This document shows positions 43,404-53,457 of a DNA stretch of 64,000 nucleotides, in pieces (position 1 is the first letter of the stretch; every line of letters begins with the position of its first letter). Under the pieces are notes generated by a model. That model saw only the letters and a list, made by a program, of their open reading frames with translations. It was not told the DNA's origin and made no database searches. Source of the DNA: a virus; IMG/VR virus record IMGVR_UViG_3300025138_000035, positions 1-64,000 of that record; one strand, written 5' to 3'. Position numbers and translations under genes: made by a program.

Positions 43404-45242
43404 ATGGCTAACCGTAAAATTTCATACACAGATAGAGACTTTCAATCCTTAAGACAGGAATTGATAAATTATACTCAACAATATTACCCGGATTTAATAG
43501 GTAATTTTAATGACGCATCCATTTATTCGGTATTTATGGATTTAAATGCTGCGATTGGAGATAACCTACACTATCATATGGACCGTAGTATCCAAGAGAC
43601 GGTACTCCAATACGCTCAACAAAAATCTTCAATATATAATATTGCTAGAACATACGGTTTAAAAATACCCGGTAATCGACCATCTATTGCCTTAGTTGAC
43701 GTATCAATTACAGTGCCCGCATTAGGTGACCAAGAAGACGAAAGGTACTTAGGTACAATGAGAGCTGGTTCTCAATTTATTGGTGGAGGTCAAGTATTTG
43801 AAAACCCTAATGATATTGAGTTTACTTCACAATATAATAGTGAGGGATTTCCTAATCGTACTAAAACCCCGAACTTTGACGCTAATAATCGTTTAATTAA
43901 TTATACCATGACTAAAAGAGAAGTTGTGGTAAATGGTTTAACTAAAACTTTTAAAAAAGTTATCAATAATAATGATGTTAAACCATTTTTTGAGTTCTTC
44001 TTACCTGAAAAAAATGTTATAAGTATAACTTCGTTAATACAAAAAGACGGAGTTAATTACCAATCACCACCAACATATGATGAGTTTATTAGTTCACCTA
44101 ATAGATGGTATGAGGTAGACGCTTTGGCGGAGGCTAAAATATTTATTGAAGACCCAACCAAGCCCGCCGACCAACCAGGAATTAAAGTCGGCAAGTATAT
44201 TGAAACCGAAACTAGATTCGTATCAGAATATACACCTGAAGGTTATTGTAAAATAAATTTTGGGGGAGGTACTACCACACCTGAAGAACAATTACAGGAA
44301 TTTACCAGAACGGGTGTTCCGTTAAGAATACAGGATTATCAAAATAATATTGGATTAGGTGTGACCGTTAGGGCTAACACCACATTATTTGTTCAATATA
44401 GGATTGGTGGGGGTAAAGCTTCCAACATTGGAGTTGATGTGTTAACTCAATTTGGTACAACGTATTTTGATGTAAATGGACCATCTAGTACTATTAGTCA
44501 AAATGTCATTGAAAGTTTAAGGGTTACCAATGTTACTGCAGCAATTGGTGGAGGGGATTTACCTACCACTGATGAGGTTAGGAATATGGTATCATTTAAT
44601 TTTGCGGCACAAAAAAGAGCGGTAACTGTAAATGACTATAACTCATTAGTTAGGACTATGCCTAGTAGATATGGTGCTCCAGCTAAAGCTTCGATTACTG
44701 AGGAAGATAATAAAATAAAAATTGAAATTCTTTCATATGATAATCAAGGTAAATTAACGGAATCGGTATCTAATACTTTAAAACAGAACATAGCTAATTA
44801 TCTATCACATTATAGGATGATAAATGATTATATCGCAATATCTAGCGCTAATGTTGTTGATTTAGAATTTGACTTATCAGTTGTTATGGATTCTACTCAG
44901 AATCAAGGACAAATTATAACCAATATTATTAACTCTGTTGATAGTTATTTTTCACCCCAAAAACAACAATTAGGTAATAATATAAATGTTTCAGATGTAA
45001 GAAGAATAGTTCAAGACATCCCTGGAGTTATTTCATTATCCGACTTAAAAGTTTTCGGAAAGGTTGGCGGTAGATACTCTAACTCACAGACATCTCAACG
45101 ATACTCCGACAGTCAAACAAAACAAATAAAATTGATTGATGACACAATTTTTGCGCAACCAAATCAAGTTTATCAAATTCGTTTTCCTGATAACGATATC
45201 AAAGTAAGAGCTAAGTCACTTAAAAATGTCGACTTCTCTTAA
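43404..45242 (+). CDS. gp6: Baseplate wedge protein gp6 / baseplate J-like
   Basis: 612 residues, close to T4 gp6 (660). The N-terminus YTDRDFQSLRQELINYTQQY followed by NDASIYSVFMDLNAAIGDNLHYHMDRSIQET is a strong gp6/J signature. The middle beta domains are followed by the conserved AQKRAVTVNDYNSLV and MPSRYGAPAKASI stretch, and by a YFSPQKQQLGNNINVSDVRRIV end. Two copies per wedge form the core ring of the baseplate. Ends 71 nt before the 1848-residue gene. Confidence 0.92.
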   Translation: MANRKISYTDRDFQSLRQELINYTQQYYPDLIGNFNDASIYSVFMDLNAAIGDNLHYHMDRSIQETVLQYAQQKSSIYNIARTYGLKIPGNRPSIALVDVSITVPALGDQEDERYLGTMRAGSQFIGGGQVFENPNDIEFTSQYNSEGFPNRTKTPNFDANNRLINYTMTKREVVVNGLTKTFKKVINNNDVKPFFEFFLPEKNVISITSLIQKDGVNYQSPPTYDEFISSPNRWYEVDALAEAKIFIEDPTKPADQPGIKVGKYIETETRFVSEYTPEGYCKINFGGGTTTPEEQLQEFTRTGVPLRIQDYQNNIGLGVTVRANTTLFVQYRIGGGKASNIGVDVLTQFGTTYFDVNGPSSTISQNVIESLRVTNVTAAIGGGDLPTTDEVRNMVSFNFAAQKRAVTVNDYNSLVRTMPSRYGAPAKASITEEDNKIKIEILSYDNQGKLTESVSNTLKQNIANYLSHYRMINDYIAISSANVVDLEFDLSVVMDSTQNQGQIITNIINSVDSYFSPQKQQLGNNINVSDVRRIVQDIPGVISLSDLKVFGKVGGRYSNSQTSQRYSDSQTKQIKLIDDTIFAQPNQVYQIRFPDNDIKVRAKSLKNVDFS

Positions 45243-45292
45243 ATCTATCCATATACTTTTGACAAAATCAAATTAAAATTAGGATGAATAAC

Positions 45293-45300
45293 TATTTATC
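45293..45300 (+). promoter_or_regulatory. Late-box TATTTATC before the 1848-residue gene
   Basis: Ends 13 nt before the ATG at 45314, followed by the leader ttaaaaactaatt. Confidence 0.45.
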
Positions 45301-45313
45301 TTAAAAACTAATT

Positions 45314-48300
45314 ATGCCAAAATCAATTAGAATAAGAACAGAACCTGGAGTTGATAGAAATATTAATGTTAAAATTGACCAAGATTTTGATTCGTTAGAA
45401 ATTCTGTCTTTAAAATTAAGACAAGAAGATTTATACACACAGTTCTGTGCCGACTATGGTGTCGTTGTGGGTCGTGTTATCGCCAATGGAGGGTTAGGTA
45501 TACCTAATGCTCATATTTCTATTTTTATACCTTTAGATAGTGTAGATGAGGAAGACCCGATAATTTCTACACTTTACCCATATAAAACACCAACCGCTAA
45601 AAATGAGGATGGGTATCGTTATAATCTTTTACCTTATGAGGATGAGTATTATGGGCACAATGCTACGGGAACATTTCCAACAGTTGATGATGTGTTAACA
45701 CGTAAAGAAGTTTTACAGGTTTATGAAAAGTATTATAAGTATTCTGTAAGAACCAATGCGTCAGGCGATTTTATGATAGTAGGGGTACCGTTAGGTAGTC
45801 AAAAAATTGTTATGGATTTAGACCTGTCTAATATGGGTGAATTTTCATTAAGACCTTCCGATTTAATTAGAATGGGTAGAGGGGTTAAATCTCAATTTAA
45901 TGGTCAACTATTCAAAGATTCTGAAAATATTGATTCATTACCACAGATAGTTCACGAAATAAAAGATATCGATGTTAGTTCATTTTGGGGTCAAGATGAG
46001 ATGTGTGACGTTGGAATTACTAGAGTTGACTTTGATTTATCTAACCAAGGTATTGAGATACTTCCACATTCTGTTTTTATGGGTTCGATTACGTCATCAA
46101 ATGATGATGAATACATTAAAGCCACTTGTAGACCTAAAAAAGATACGGGTAACCTATGTGACATGGTTGCGGGTCCTGGAGAGATTTTAGCCATAAGGCA
46201 CACAATCGAGGAAGATGTAAATGGTGACCCTGTACTTGAACAATACCAATTAGAGGACGGTGGTAATGTTATAGATGATAATGGTGCTTGGTTAATTGAC
46301 CTACCGATGAACTTAGATTATATAACCACTAATGAGTTTGGAGAAAGAGTAATTTCAGCCGACCCAACAATCGGTGTACCAACTAAATCTAAATACAGGT
46401 TTAAGGTTAAATGGCAAAATGAGGCGGGATTACAAACTCAAATAATGAGAGCCAATTATTTAATTCCAAACATAAAAGAACATTGGACAGGTACTACTAG
46501 TCCTGGCGATAATTATGGAACGAATCCTATAAATAGAAATAAATCATATTCATTTTCGTTAGATTGGGGGGATTACTACGATAAAGATGCCGCAATAAAA
46601 TGTGAGGATACATTTTATCAGTTTGGGTTTAATAAAGTATACACAACGGCAGCTCATATTGACCGTTGGAAATATGGTATTAATAGGGCATCACATTATG
46701 GTATAAAAGAAATTTTAGATAAGTCATGTGCGAGTGAGAATAATAGGTTTCCCACAAATGATGGTCAGAGAAATTTTGATTTAATATACTTCTTATTTAA
46801 TATTTTACTAAACATTATTTCACCAGTTATTTTTGTTATTTTACCGATAATGCACGTTTTAGCGTTACTATATCCAGTTTTTAGAGTTTTAATAAATTTT
46901 GTTTTGAAGATTGTAAATGTTATAATTTTCTTTATTTGTAAAATTGTTGCGTCTATACCCTTCACTAAACTTAAGAGAAGTCAGTGTAAAAAAGAAACTA
47001 TTGCTGAACTACCTAAAGATAACCCATTCAAGAGGTTAACTCTACCTATGATTACTTATCCCGATTGTGAGGCTTGTAATTGTTCGGAAATTAATCTGCC
47101 GCCAGCTGAGAGTGATACTCTTGAGGATTTAAATGTGGCATTGGCGAATAACAACGACAGTATTTTAGCTGATTTTGTTAGTATTGGTGCGTATGAGCCA
47201 CCAATTAAATGTTCTGGAAGTTCTCAATTACCTAATGGTAATACGATACCTGATTCGGGTACTGACTCACAAATTTGTTATTACTGTTATAATAATAACT
47301 CCCACCCCGACACCCTTGCGGGAGCAAATTACAATACAGTTTTATTTTCAGGATATGACCCTGATGCTGAAATAACAGGTGATGGGGCTGGTAATTTAAC
47401 ACAACCTTCTAATAAGTGGTATAAAAGTCCTTTTGCTGTGGTGGACTCAGCTAATACTTCACCTTATCAAAGAACCGCCTATCATGTAACGTTACCTCAG
47501 GCGGTAAACTTAATGAATCAGAGGGAACGATATTTTGAACAGATAGAAGATGTGAATAATCCAGGTAATTTCATCAATAACATGACCCCAAATCGTATGT
47601 TGGTTGACCTTATAAATGACCAATTCGCATCTAATGGTGTTGTTCCTCCACCTCCAAGTCCTGGTGTAAATAGATACGAAGATATGCCTCTTATAATGGT
47701 TACTGACTCTCAAGTTAATATGGATAATGGACAATTATTAAGTTTTGTAGACCCCGAATTGGTACCTGACGAAAACGTTAATAATACTGGATTAACAGTT
47801 AACCAATACGGGTACCAAAGTATAGAGGGAACTATGACTTACAACCCTTCTAATTATGTTCAGGTTCCAAGTGCAATCGAATATATAGACCCTAATGGTA
47901 ATACTCAGAATGTTGATATGGATTTCTACTCACCTGTTTCAGGATTGTCATATAATTTTAAAACGGGTCTTGAGTATCACCAAGTAATTGGTAGTATGAC
48001 GATAGGTGAAGCGTTTGATATTATGACGGGAAACTCTAATAATACCATCTACATAAATCAATCAATATTATGGAATTATATGATTGGTAAAGTTAATCAG
48101 TTACCATGTGGTTACCCAATACCTGCTCCATTTGGTGGTAAACAAGTTATTCAATCACTATCATGGACAGAATATTTTTCGGAATATAAATCTTTAAAAA
48201 TATATTTTATGGCTAAGGGTGTTGACCCTTTTGCCCCAAGACAAAAGATGAAATTTAATATGTCTATGTTGTTTGGAGCTAGTAGTTATTCCGATAGTAG

Positions 48301-50860
48301 TACTTATTCCCAAACTGTTTTTGAGGGTGATTATTTTCCAAATATACCTATTAGTGAGAGTAGTGGAGACCAGTACACACCTGAAAGTCACTACGATGAT
48401 TTAACATCAAATCTCAGATTTGATAATAATGGAATTGGAAATTCTAATAGTAATTTATTTTATAAATCTTTTTTGTTTACCCCACCTGTTAACGGGACGA
48501 CATATGTAAATTGTAGTAATCAAACCATACCTTTACCGCAACCTCAAGGTACGGTCTCTGGTTTTACAATAGGTTTTAATTTACCGTATGTTACGGGAGA
48601 CGAGGTAAAATTATCTTTGGATGATTCAAATTATATAATAGCTACTGTTAATTCATATGACCCCGCAAACGGAAACATTGAATTAACGTTTAATAGTTCC
48701 ATATATACCCCTGGAACCTCAGGTGGTTTTGGTAGTTGGTGTATAACATTAATAAACTCATTTACACCATTTGAGACAACGGCATTTGCATATTATTCTT
48801 CATTAGGTATACAATGGGGAAATAATTTGGGTACCTTTAATACCTCAGGTAATGGGGATATGGGTAGTTCGGATGGTAAAACAGTTAACTCTACTAACTC
48901 AGCTGATGGTACAATTATACCGTTCGTTCCACCTGGACCATGGGCACCAGATTTACCGCCAGCAGAAGGGTCAGGCGTACAACCTAATTATGTATATTCA
49001 ATAAGTAATACTAATGCTACGAAAAACGGTCAGGGACGTATTGATGGTGCATCATACCAATGGACGAATAAGTCCCCAAACTCAGCTTTAAACGTCAATA
49101 CTGACCGTGGATATACTATCGCGCCGTCATATTGGTTAGATGAGGACCCATTAGTTCCTGATTTAAATACTCCAACCATCGAGATGAATGATAGGACACA
49201 ATTAATATTTAGGTCTGATAGATTACCTACTTCATCGTATAGGGATACGGGCCTTGACGCAACTTTAAGAACTTACCAAGACTTTCCGTTTATGTTAAAT
49301 GAAACATTTTCTCTTTGGATGGTTGGAGATAGCGGACAAAGTACTTTAGTTGGTGGTAGTGGAGGTGGGACCGTTTCTAACGATAGTTCAGGTGGTTTAG
49401 GTGATTTAGAAGCTGACCCAGACTCCTCAGGGCTACCTGATGTATTACAAACTTTTACATGTGATGGGTTGGTTGTTCTTAGATGCTATACCGGTGATGG
49501 GGATGATTTTGGAGTAAACCCAGATTGTAGTGAATTTGATAGAATACAAGGTGGTTGTTATGTTTTTGTTGACAATCCCCTTATTTTTAGTTTGTTTGGA
49601 AAAAAAGGAGATTTCGCCTACCTTGTTGAGTGGAGAACTAGAATTAAATTTATGTTTGCTGCATGTCGAGGGGTAATCGCCCATTCGTTTCAAAACAATT
49701 GGATTAACGGAACTCTATATATGCCATCATTTCAAAAAAGAACTTTTTATAATAGTGACAATGAAGTAAAACGTTATAAGTATTGTGGTGACCCACAGAG
49801 TGGTGAGGGCGGATTATTTTCAGTAGATAAGAAGAATTGTGGTCCACTTTATTTTAATACGGATACTAATTCATTCTTTTATAGGTCTGCACCCTTTTAT
49901 AATGGTAATTTTGTACCATCAAAAAAATGTAACTACGGGGCTTTTGGTGGGTTATCTACGATAGGTGCTAATGACGGTAATATTTTTCAACCAACAACAA
50001 TAATGGATTTAGGTCCAAAAACTGATTTCTTAAAAGAAATTTTATTAACTCCTGAGTTCCAAGGGTATATTGTGGATGAAATTGAAACAACATCATATCA
50101 AGACATATCGGGATTATTAAATTTATTTATTATCTCAAGATTAATTAGTACGTCATTTATTGAAAAAATACTAGGTGCGGAAGATGCGTCTGTACAGACA
50201 TTATTTTCAAGAGATGGTGGTATTATTAATCAGTTCACTGATTCTAGAATCGATGGAGATTACGCACAAATGATTTCAATTAATACTGAGTTTGGAGTAC
50301 TCCCTTATCTATCCGGAAACTATGCGGATAGTATTTCAGTTAATGATAGTTTAATGGGTATATGGTTTACGGGTAGTACTAAAAGTATATATAATACAAT
50401 TGGTAGTACAGTTGAAGATAGAAGGGTATTAGGACCAGGTCAATTAACTTTTAATGAGCCAACGGCTTTAAACCCCCTAAGTCCGTTTTTAACAAGTAAT
50501 TTTAAATACCCTGGTAGTCAAATTATACCACATTATGGGTGGAAATATCAGAATGGTAGTAGTGTTTGGGGTACCGAGCAAAATACATGGAAAACAGACA
50601 ACGCGATAACTGCGAAATACCAAGATGAGACATTTGATGGGGCTAATGACTATCCAAAACCCGCTAGTGGACTTGGGACGGGATTCTTATTTAATCGACC
50701 ATTAGGTATCTTTACGGGTACTCCACCACCAGATGGTGATTCTGGTAACGGGTATCGTGTTGGTTCACCATTTCAAAATTACTTTGGATTGAAAAAAGGT
50801 AAAAGTGCGATGAATTTGTTCATAACTAAATATATGTTTAATGCTGACTTAAATGGGTAA
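45314..50860 (+). CDS. Giant baseplate protein with hydrophobic membrane-like segment
   Basis: 1848 residues. The N-terminal 200 (ILSLKLRQEDLYTQFCADYG, VVVGRVIANGGLGIPNAHIS, then NASGDFMIVGVPLGSQKIVM) contain a split transthyretin/carboxypeptidase-regulatory-like beta domain. Residues about 487-550 are almost wholly hydrophobic (LIYFLFNILLNIISPVIFVI, then PVFRVLINFVLKIVNVIIFF), long enough for two to three membrane passes. They are followed by a basic patch and a Cys cluster (YPDCEACNCSE). The C-terminal half is beta-rich with aromatic residues. Positioned after gp6, it would correspond to gp7-like wedge material, but no T4 protein has such a membrane segment. It overlaps the next gene by 8 nt. 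Confidence 0.62.
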   Translation: MPKSIRIRTEPGVDRNINVKIDQDFDSLEILSLKLRQEDLYTQFCADYGVVVGRVIANGGLGIPNAHISIFIPLDSVDEEDPIISTLYPYKTPTAKNEDGYRYNLLPYEDEYYGHNATGTFPTVDDVLTRKEVLQVYEKYYKYSVRTNASGDFMIVGVPLGSQKIVMDLDLSNMGEFSLRPSDLIRMGRGVKSQFNGQLFKDSENIDSLPQIVHEIKDIDVSSFWGQDEMCDVGITRVDFDLSNQGIEILPHSVFMGSITSSNDDEYIKATCRPKKDTGNLCDMVAGPGEILAIRHTIEEDVNGDPVLEQYQLEDGGNVIDDNGAWLIDLPMNLDYITTNEFGERVISADPTIGVPTKSKYRFKVKWQNEAGLQTQIMRANYLIPNIKEHWTGTTSPGDNYGTNPINRNKSYSFSLDWGDYYDKDAAIKCEDTFYQFGFNKVYTTAAHIDRWKYGINRASHYGIKEILDKSCASENNRFPTNDGQRNFDLIYFLFNILLNIISPVIFVILPIMHVLALLYPVFRVLINFVLKIVNVIIFFICKIVASIPFTKLKRSQCKKETIAELPKDNPFKRLTLPMITYPDCEACNCSEINLPPAESDTLEDLNVALANNNDSILADFVSIGAYEPPIKCSGSSQLPNGNTIPDSGTDSQICYYCYNNNSHPDTLAGANYNTVLFSGYDPDAEITGDGAGNLTQPSNKWYKSPFAVVDSANTSPYQRTAYHVTLPQAVNLMNQRERYFEQIEDVNNPGNFINNMTPNRMLVDLINDQFASNGVVPPPPSPGVNRYEDMPLIMVTDSQVNMDNGQLLSFVDPELVPDENVNNTGLTVNQYGYQSIEGTMTYNPSNYVQVPSAIEYIDPNGNTQNVDMDFYSPVSGLSYNFKTGLEYHQVIGSMTIGEAFDIMTGNSNNTIYINQSILWNYMIGKVNQLPCGYPIPAPFGGKQVIQSLSWTEYFSEYKSLKIYFMAKGVDPFAPRQKMKFNMSMLFGASSYSDSSTYSQTVFEGDYFPNIPISESSGDQYTPESHYDDLTSNLRFDNNGIGNSNSNLFYKSFLFTPPVNGTTYVNCSNQTIPLPQPQGTVSGFTIGFNLPYVTGDEVKLSLDDSNYIIATVNSYDPANGNIELTFNSSIYTPGTSGGFGSWCITLINSFTPFETTAFAYYSSLGIQWGNNLGTFNTSGNGDMGSSDGKTVNSTNSADGTIIPFVPPGPWAPDLPPAEGSGVQPNYVYSISNTNATKNGQGRIDGASYQWTNKSPNSALNVNTDRGYTIAPSYWLDEDPLVPDLNTPTIEMNDRTQLIFRSDRLPTSSYRDTGLDATLRTYQDFPFMLNETFSLWMVGDSGQSTLVGGSGGGTVSNDSSGGLGDLEADPDSSGLPDVLQTFTCDGLVVLRCYTGDGDDFGVNPDCSEFDRIQGGCYVFVDNPLIFSLFGKKGDFAYLVEWRTRIKFMFAACRGVIAHSFQNNWINGTLYMPSFQKRTFYNSDNEVKRYKYCGDPQSGEGGLFSVDKKNCGPLYFNTDTNSFFYRSAPFYNGNFVPSKKCNYGAFGGLSTIGANDGNIFQPTTIMDLGPKTDFLKEILLTPEFQGYIVDEIETTSYQDISGLLNLFIISRLISTSFIEKILGAEDASVQTLFSRDGGIINQFTDSRIDGDYAQMISINTEFGVLPYLSGNYADSISVNDSLMGIWFTGSTKSIYNTIGSTVEDRRVLGPGQLTFNEPTALNPLSPFLTSNFKYPGSQIIPHYGWKYQNGSSVWGTEQNTWKTDNAITAKYQDETFDGANDYPKPASGLGTGFLFNRPLGIFTGTPPPDGDSGNGYRVGSPFQNYFGLKKGKSAMNLFITKYMFNADLNG

Positions 50861-52601
50861 TCAAAAAAATAATCAAACAATAAGGATTGTTAGGGGTTCT
50901 GACAGATACGCAGGTGCTCCTGATACGGACTTATCTATTCAAGTACCTATAGAGAATACCAAAAAAAGTATTATCGAAGGTGATAGAACTGTATTATTAA
51001 ATTTAGAGGAAAGATTTGACCACGAAAGACAAATATCGACCAAGTTTAGAGTAGCGGGAAAAATAGTTAATCTGTTTGATAATATCGTTTCAGGTAAAAC
51101 AAATAACTATCAACCGTTTGAGGATGAATTATATTTAATTGACCCTACTAAGACTGTAGTGGATGCGTTAGGAGATTTAAACGCTTGTGACTGGACAGGT
51201 TACCCACCGTATGATGAATTTAATTTTTTTAGAGTAAGTGCGGTCCCTGGACATATTATATATAGAAGTAAAAGTGCTTCAACTTATAATTGGTCCACCT
51301 ATCTAACGTATCCACATAGTAACGATTATAATCAAATAATGACATATACTGATGAGGAAAGTGGTACCAATATATCATTTCAAGTTTCTGAAGGTATACC
51401 CTATACAATTAAAAACCGAGTGGTGAACGGTAAGAATATGTTAAGCTTTTATTGTGGTTATAAACATAATATAAAACAGGGGGATTACATTTATTTAAGT
51501 ACGCCAATAAATGGCAGTAACCTTCTTGAGGTTTATAGTTTAGGTGACCAAGCATATGGAAATGACGATAAAATTCTTAATGTATATAACTATGGTTTTA
51601 CTGGAGTAACAATTAGTGACGGATATATGTCAAATTTAAAACGTGTTATAAACCCTAAAAATTCAGGAGAAACAATGTCTAAGTATTATGTTAGAAAACA
51701 TAAAACTTTAACGGATGTTTCAAATGTGGATTTAACTAAAATGGGGTTTGAACAAAATAATTTCCCTATTAATAAAAAATTAGAATATTCTGCATTAACT
51801 CCTAATGAAGTTTCAAGAATATCTATTAAAGATGGTAGGGGAACATTCGGAGTATCTTTTGATAAGGATATTGATATAATTTCTTTAATGGATAATTTAG
51901 ACCGACCTGTAACTGAATTATTTATAACGATTATTAATAAAGGTTATATTGGTTACTTTAATAAACCACCTGCAACTCACCCAACTAAAGGATTAGAAGT
52001 TGGATGGAGTTTTAATTTTTTAGAAAATAGTGTGGATGATTGGTGGTCTAAAATAAATGGTAATAATAAAGATAATATTGATGTTGATTTTTATGATAGG
52101 ACAGGTGATAACGGATTAAATATTAGATTTTATTATAATAAAGATTTACCTATCGGTACTGAATTGAAAGGTGATATTTGTGAATGGAATGAATTTGACC
52201 AAAAAGAAACTGTGCTTTCACCGATATCACATAAATTTTCATTTAATTCTGATGTTTTTACAACTAATGCGGATATTAATTTACCTGATGGTTATACGTA
52301 TAACCCACACCATTCAGTAAAATTAAGAGTGTATTCCGATTATATTGAGGTGGGCGATAAAAATGATGTAAGTGGTGTACCGGACTACTCATTCTTTTCA
52401 AACTATGAGCAACAATGGAGATGGAGAGACATATACTCTTACGGTTTTGTTGATTCAAGTGGTAACGGTGTCAATTATCCATTTTTAAACGGAGAACACT
52501 ACCCATTTGGTGAGGTACTATTCTTACAAACGCCACTAATGAAAAATAATAACGTTTTCAATAACATAATCTTTCAACCAATAATAGATAATTGTGAATA
52601 A
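50853..52601 (+). CDS. Baseplate-associated structural protein, unknown
   Basis: 582 residues, beta-rich and aromatic. It starts MGNQKNNQTIRIVRGSDRYAG and ends IIFQPIIDNCE. No known domain recognised; a region near 270-330 is helical. It overlaps both neighbours by 8 nt, making it part of one translational chain from 45314 to 64000. By place, a wedge periphery or fibre-attachment protein. Confidence 0.55.
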   Translation: MGNQKNNQTIRIVRGSDRYAGAPDTDLSIQVPIENTKKSIIEGDRTVLLNLEERFDHERQISTKFRVAGKIVNLFDNIVSGKTNNYQPFEDELYLIDPTKTVVDALGDLNACDWTGYPPYDEFNFFRVSAVPGHIIYRSKSASTYNWSTYLTYPHSNDYNQIMTYTDEESGTNISFQVSEGIPYTIKNRVVNGKNMLSFYCGYKHNIKQGDYIYLSTPINGSNLLEVYSLGDQAYGNDDKILNVYNYGFTGVTISDGYMSNLKRVINPKNSGETMSKYYVRKHKTLTDVSNVDLTKMGFEQNNFPINKKLEYSALTPNEVSRISIKDGRGTFGVSFDKDIDIISLMDNLDRPVTELFITIINKGYIGYFNKPPATHPTKGLEVGWSFNFLENSVDDWWSKINGNNKDNIDVDFYDRTGDNGLNIRFYYNKDLPIGTELKGDICEWNEFDQKETVLSPISHKFSFNSDVFTTNADINLPDGYTYNPHHSVKLRVYSDYIEVGDKNDVSGVPDYSFFSNYEQQWRWRDIYSYGFVDSSGNGVNYPFLNGEHYPFGEVLFLQTPLMKNNNVFNNIIFQPIIDNCE

Positions 52602-53457
52602 ATTTAGATTTACCGTTAATAATGGAGATACGTTTATAAATCTTCCGATGGAAATTGACTTTGATAATTTCGGTAGGGAAGATTTAATTAAGCAGTATGA
52701 AAACGATGTGCTTGAGGAAATCATTAATCCTGTGGAGGATTTTGAGACTACTAGATATTCACATACTCAGTGGTTAACGGTTAATGGTGAACCTAAAACT
52801 AGTACGACTTATGAGTTTTTCTTTTTTAATAGGGAAATAGACGTTAATAATACTACACCAGCAAATACTAGTATGTGGGATTCAAGTTACAATTATGTGG
52901 ACCCCTCAGTTTATCAAACATATAGTGGAATTTCGTTTACTAATAAAGAAATGTATTACTACGCTAACTCATTTAAAAGAAGCTTTTTTAAGTTGGACTT
53001 TTATGATTCTAAACAACCTGAAAATCAAAGATTATATTTCACATTGGTAATACCTACTCAACAAGGTGAAAAACAAGAAGTTGAAATTGGAACGCCATCA
53101 GTACCTAAACCTGTTATAATAAGGACCCCTACATTTAATTTAGATTTTATAGGTGATAAAGAAGGATATTTTATCTATTGGTTAAAAAGTAGAGAATATA
53201 TTGATGTTAATACATTTTATATGTCAGCCAAATTTTTTAATGCTAAAACAGGTCAATTCGTAAGAATGATTAATCGACCACAATCTGAAATGAGTGAAAA
53301 GTTTAAATTTAATAAAACTGAATACTTTTATTATCAGGTTGATTTAACTGTAGATAATTATCAATATCAAGTGTTTCAGGGGTATGGTTCACCACCAAAC
53401 CGTGTGGGACAACTTACGAACGGTATAAAATGGTATGAATATGTTAATCCACAATAA
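52594..53457 (+). CDS. Baseplate-associated structural protein, unknown
   Basis: 287 residues from a GTG start (NKFRFTVNNGDTFINLPMEI), chosen because it overlaps the preceding stop by 8 nt and no nearby ATG exists. It is strand-rich, with repeated Tyr/Phe residues (TTYEFFFFNREIDVN, EMYYYANSFKRSFFKLDFY). The last base of its stop is the first base of the next start. No family recognised. Confidence 0.52.
   Translation: MNKFRFTVNNGDTFINLPMEIDFDNFGREDLIKQYENDVLEEIINPVEDFETTRYSHTQWLTVNGEPKTSTTYEFFFFNREIDVNNTTPANTSMWDSSYNYVDPSVYQTYSGISFTNKEMYYYANSFKRSFFKLDFYDSKQPENQRLYFTLVIPTQQGEKQEVEIGTPSVPKPVIIRTPTFNLDFIGDKEGYFIYWLKSREYIDVNTFYMSAKFFNAKTGQFVRMINRPQSEMSEKFKFNKTEYFYYQVDLTVDNYQYQVFQGYGSPPNRVGQLTNGIKWYEYVNPQ

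Noticed and set aside
45259-45290. TTGACA-based promoter before the 1848-residue gene
   Set aside because: No acceptable -10 element at 16-18 nt spacing; the TATTTATC box is closer to the start.
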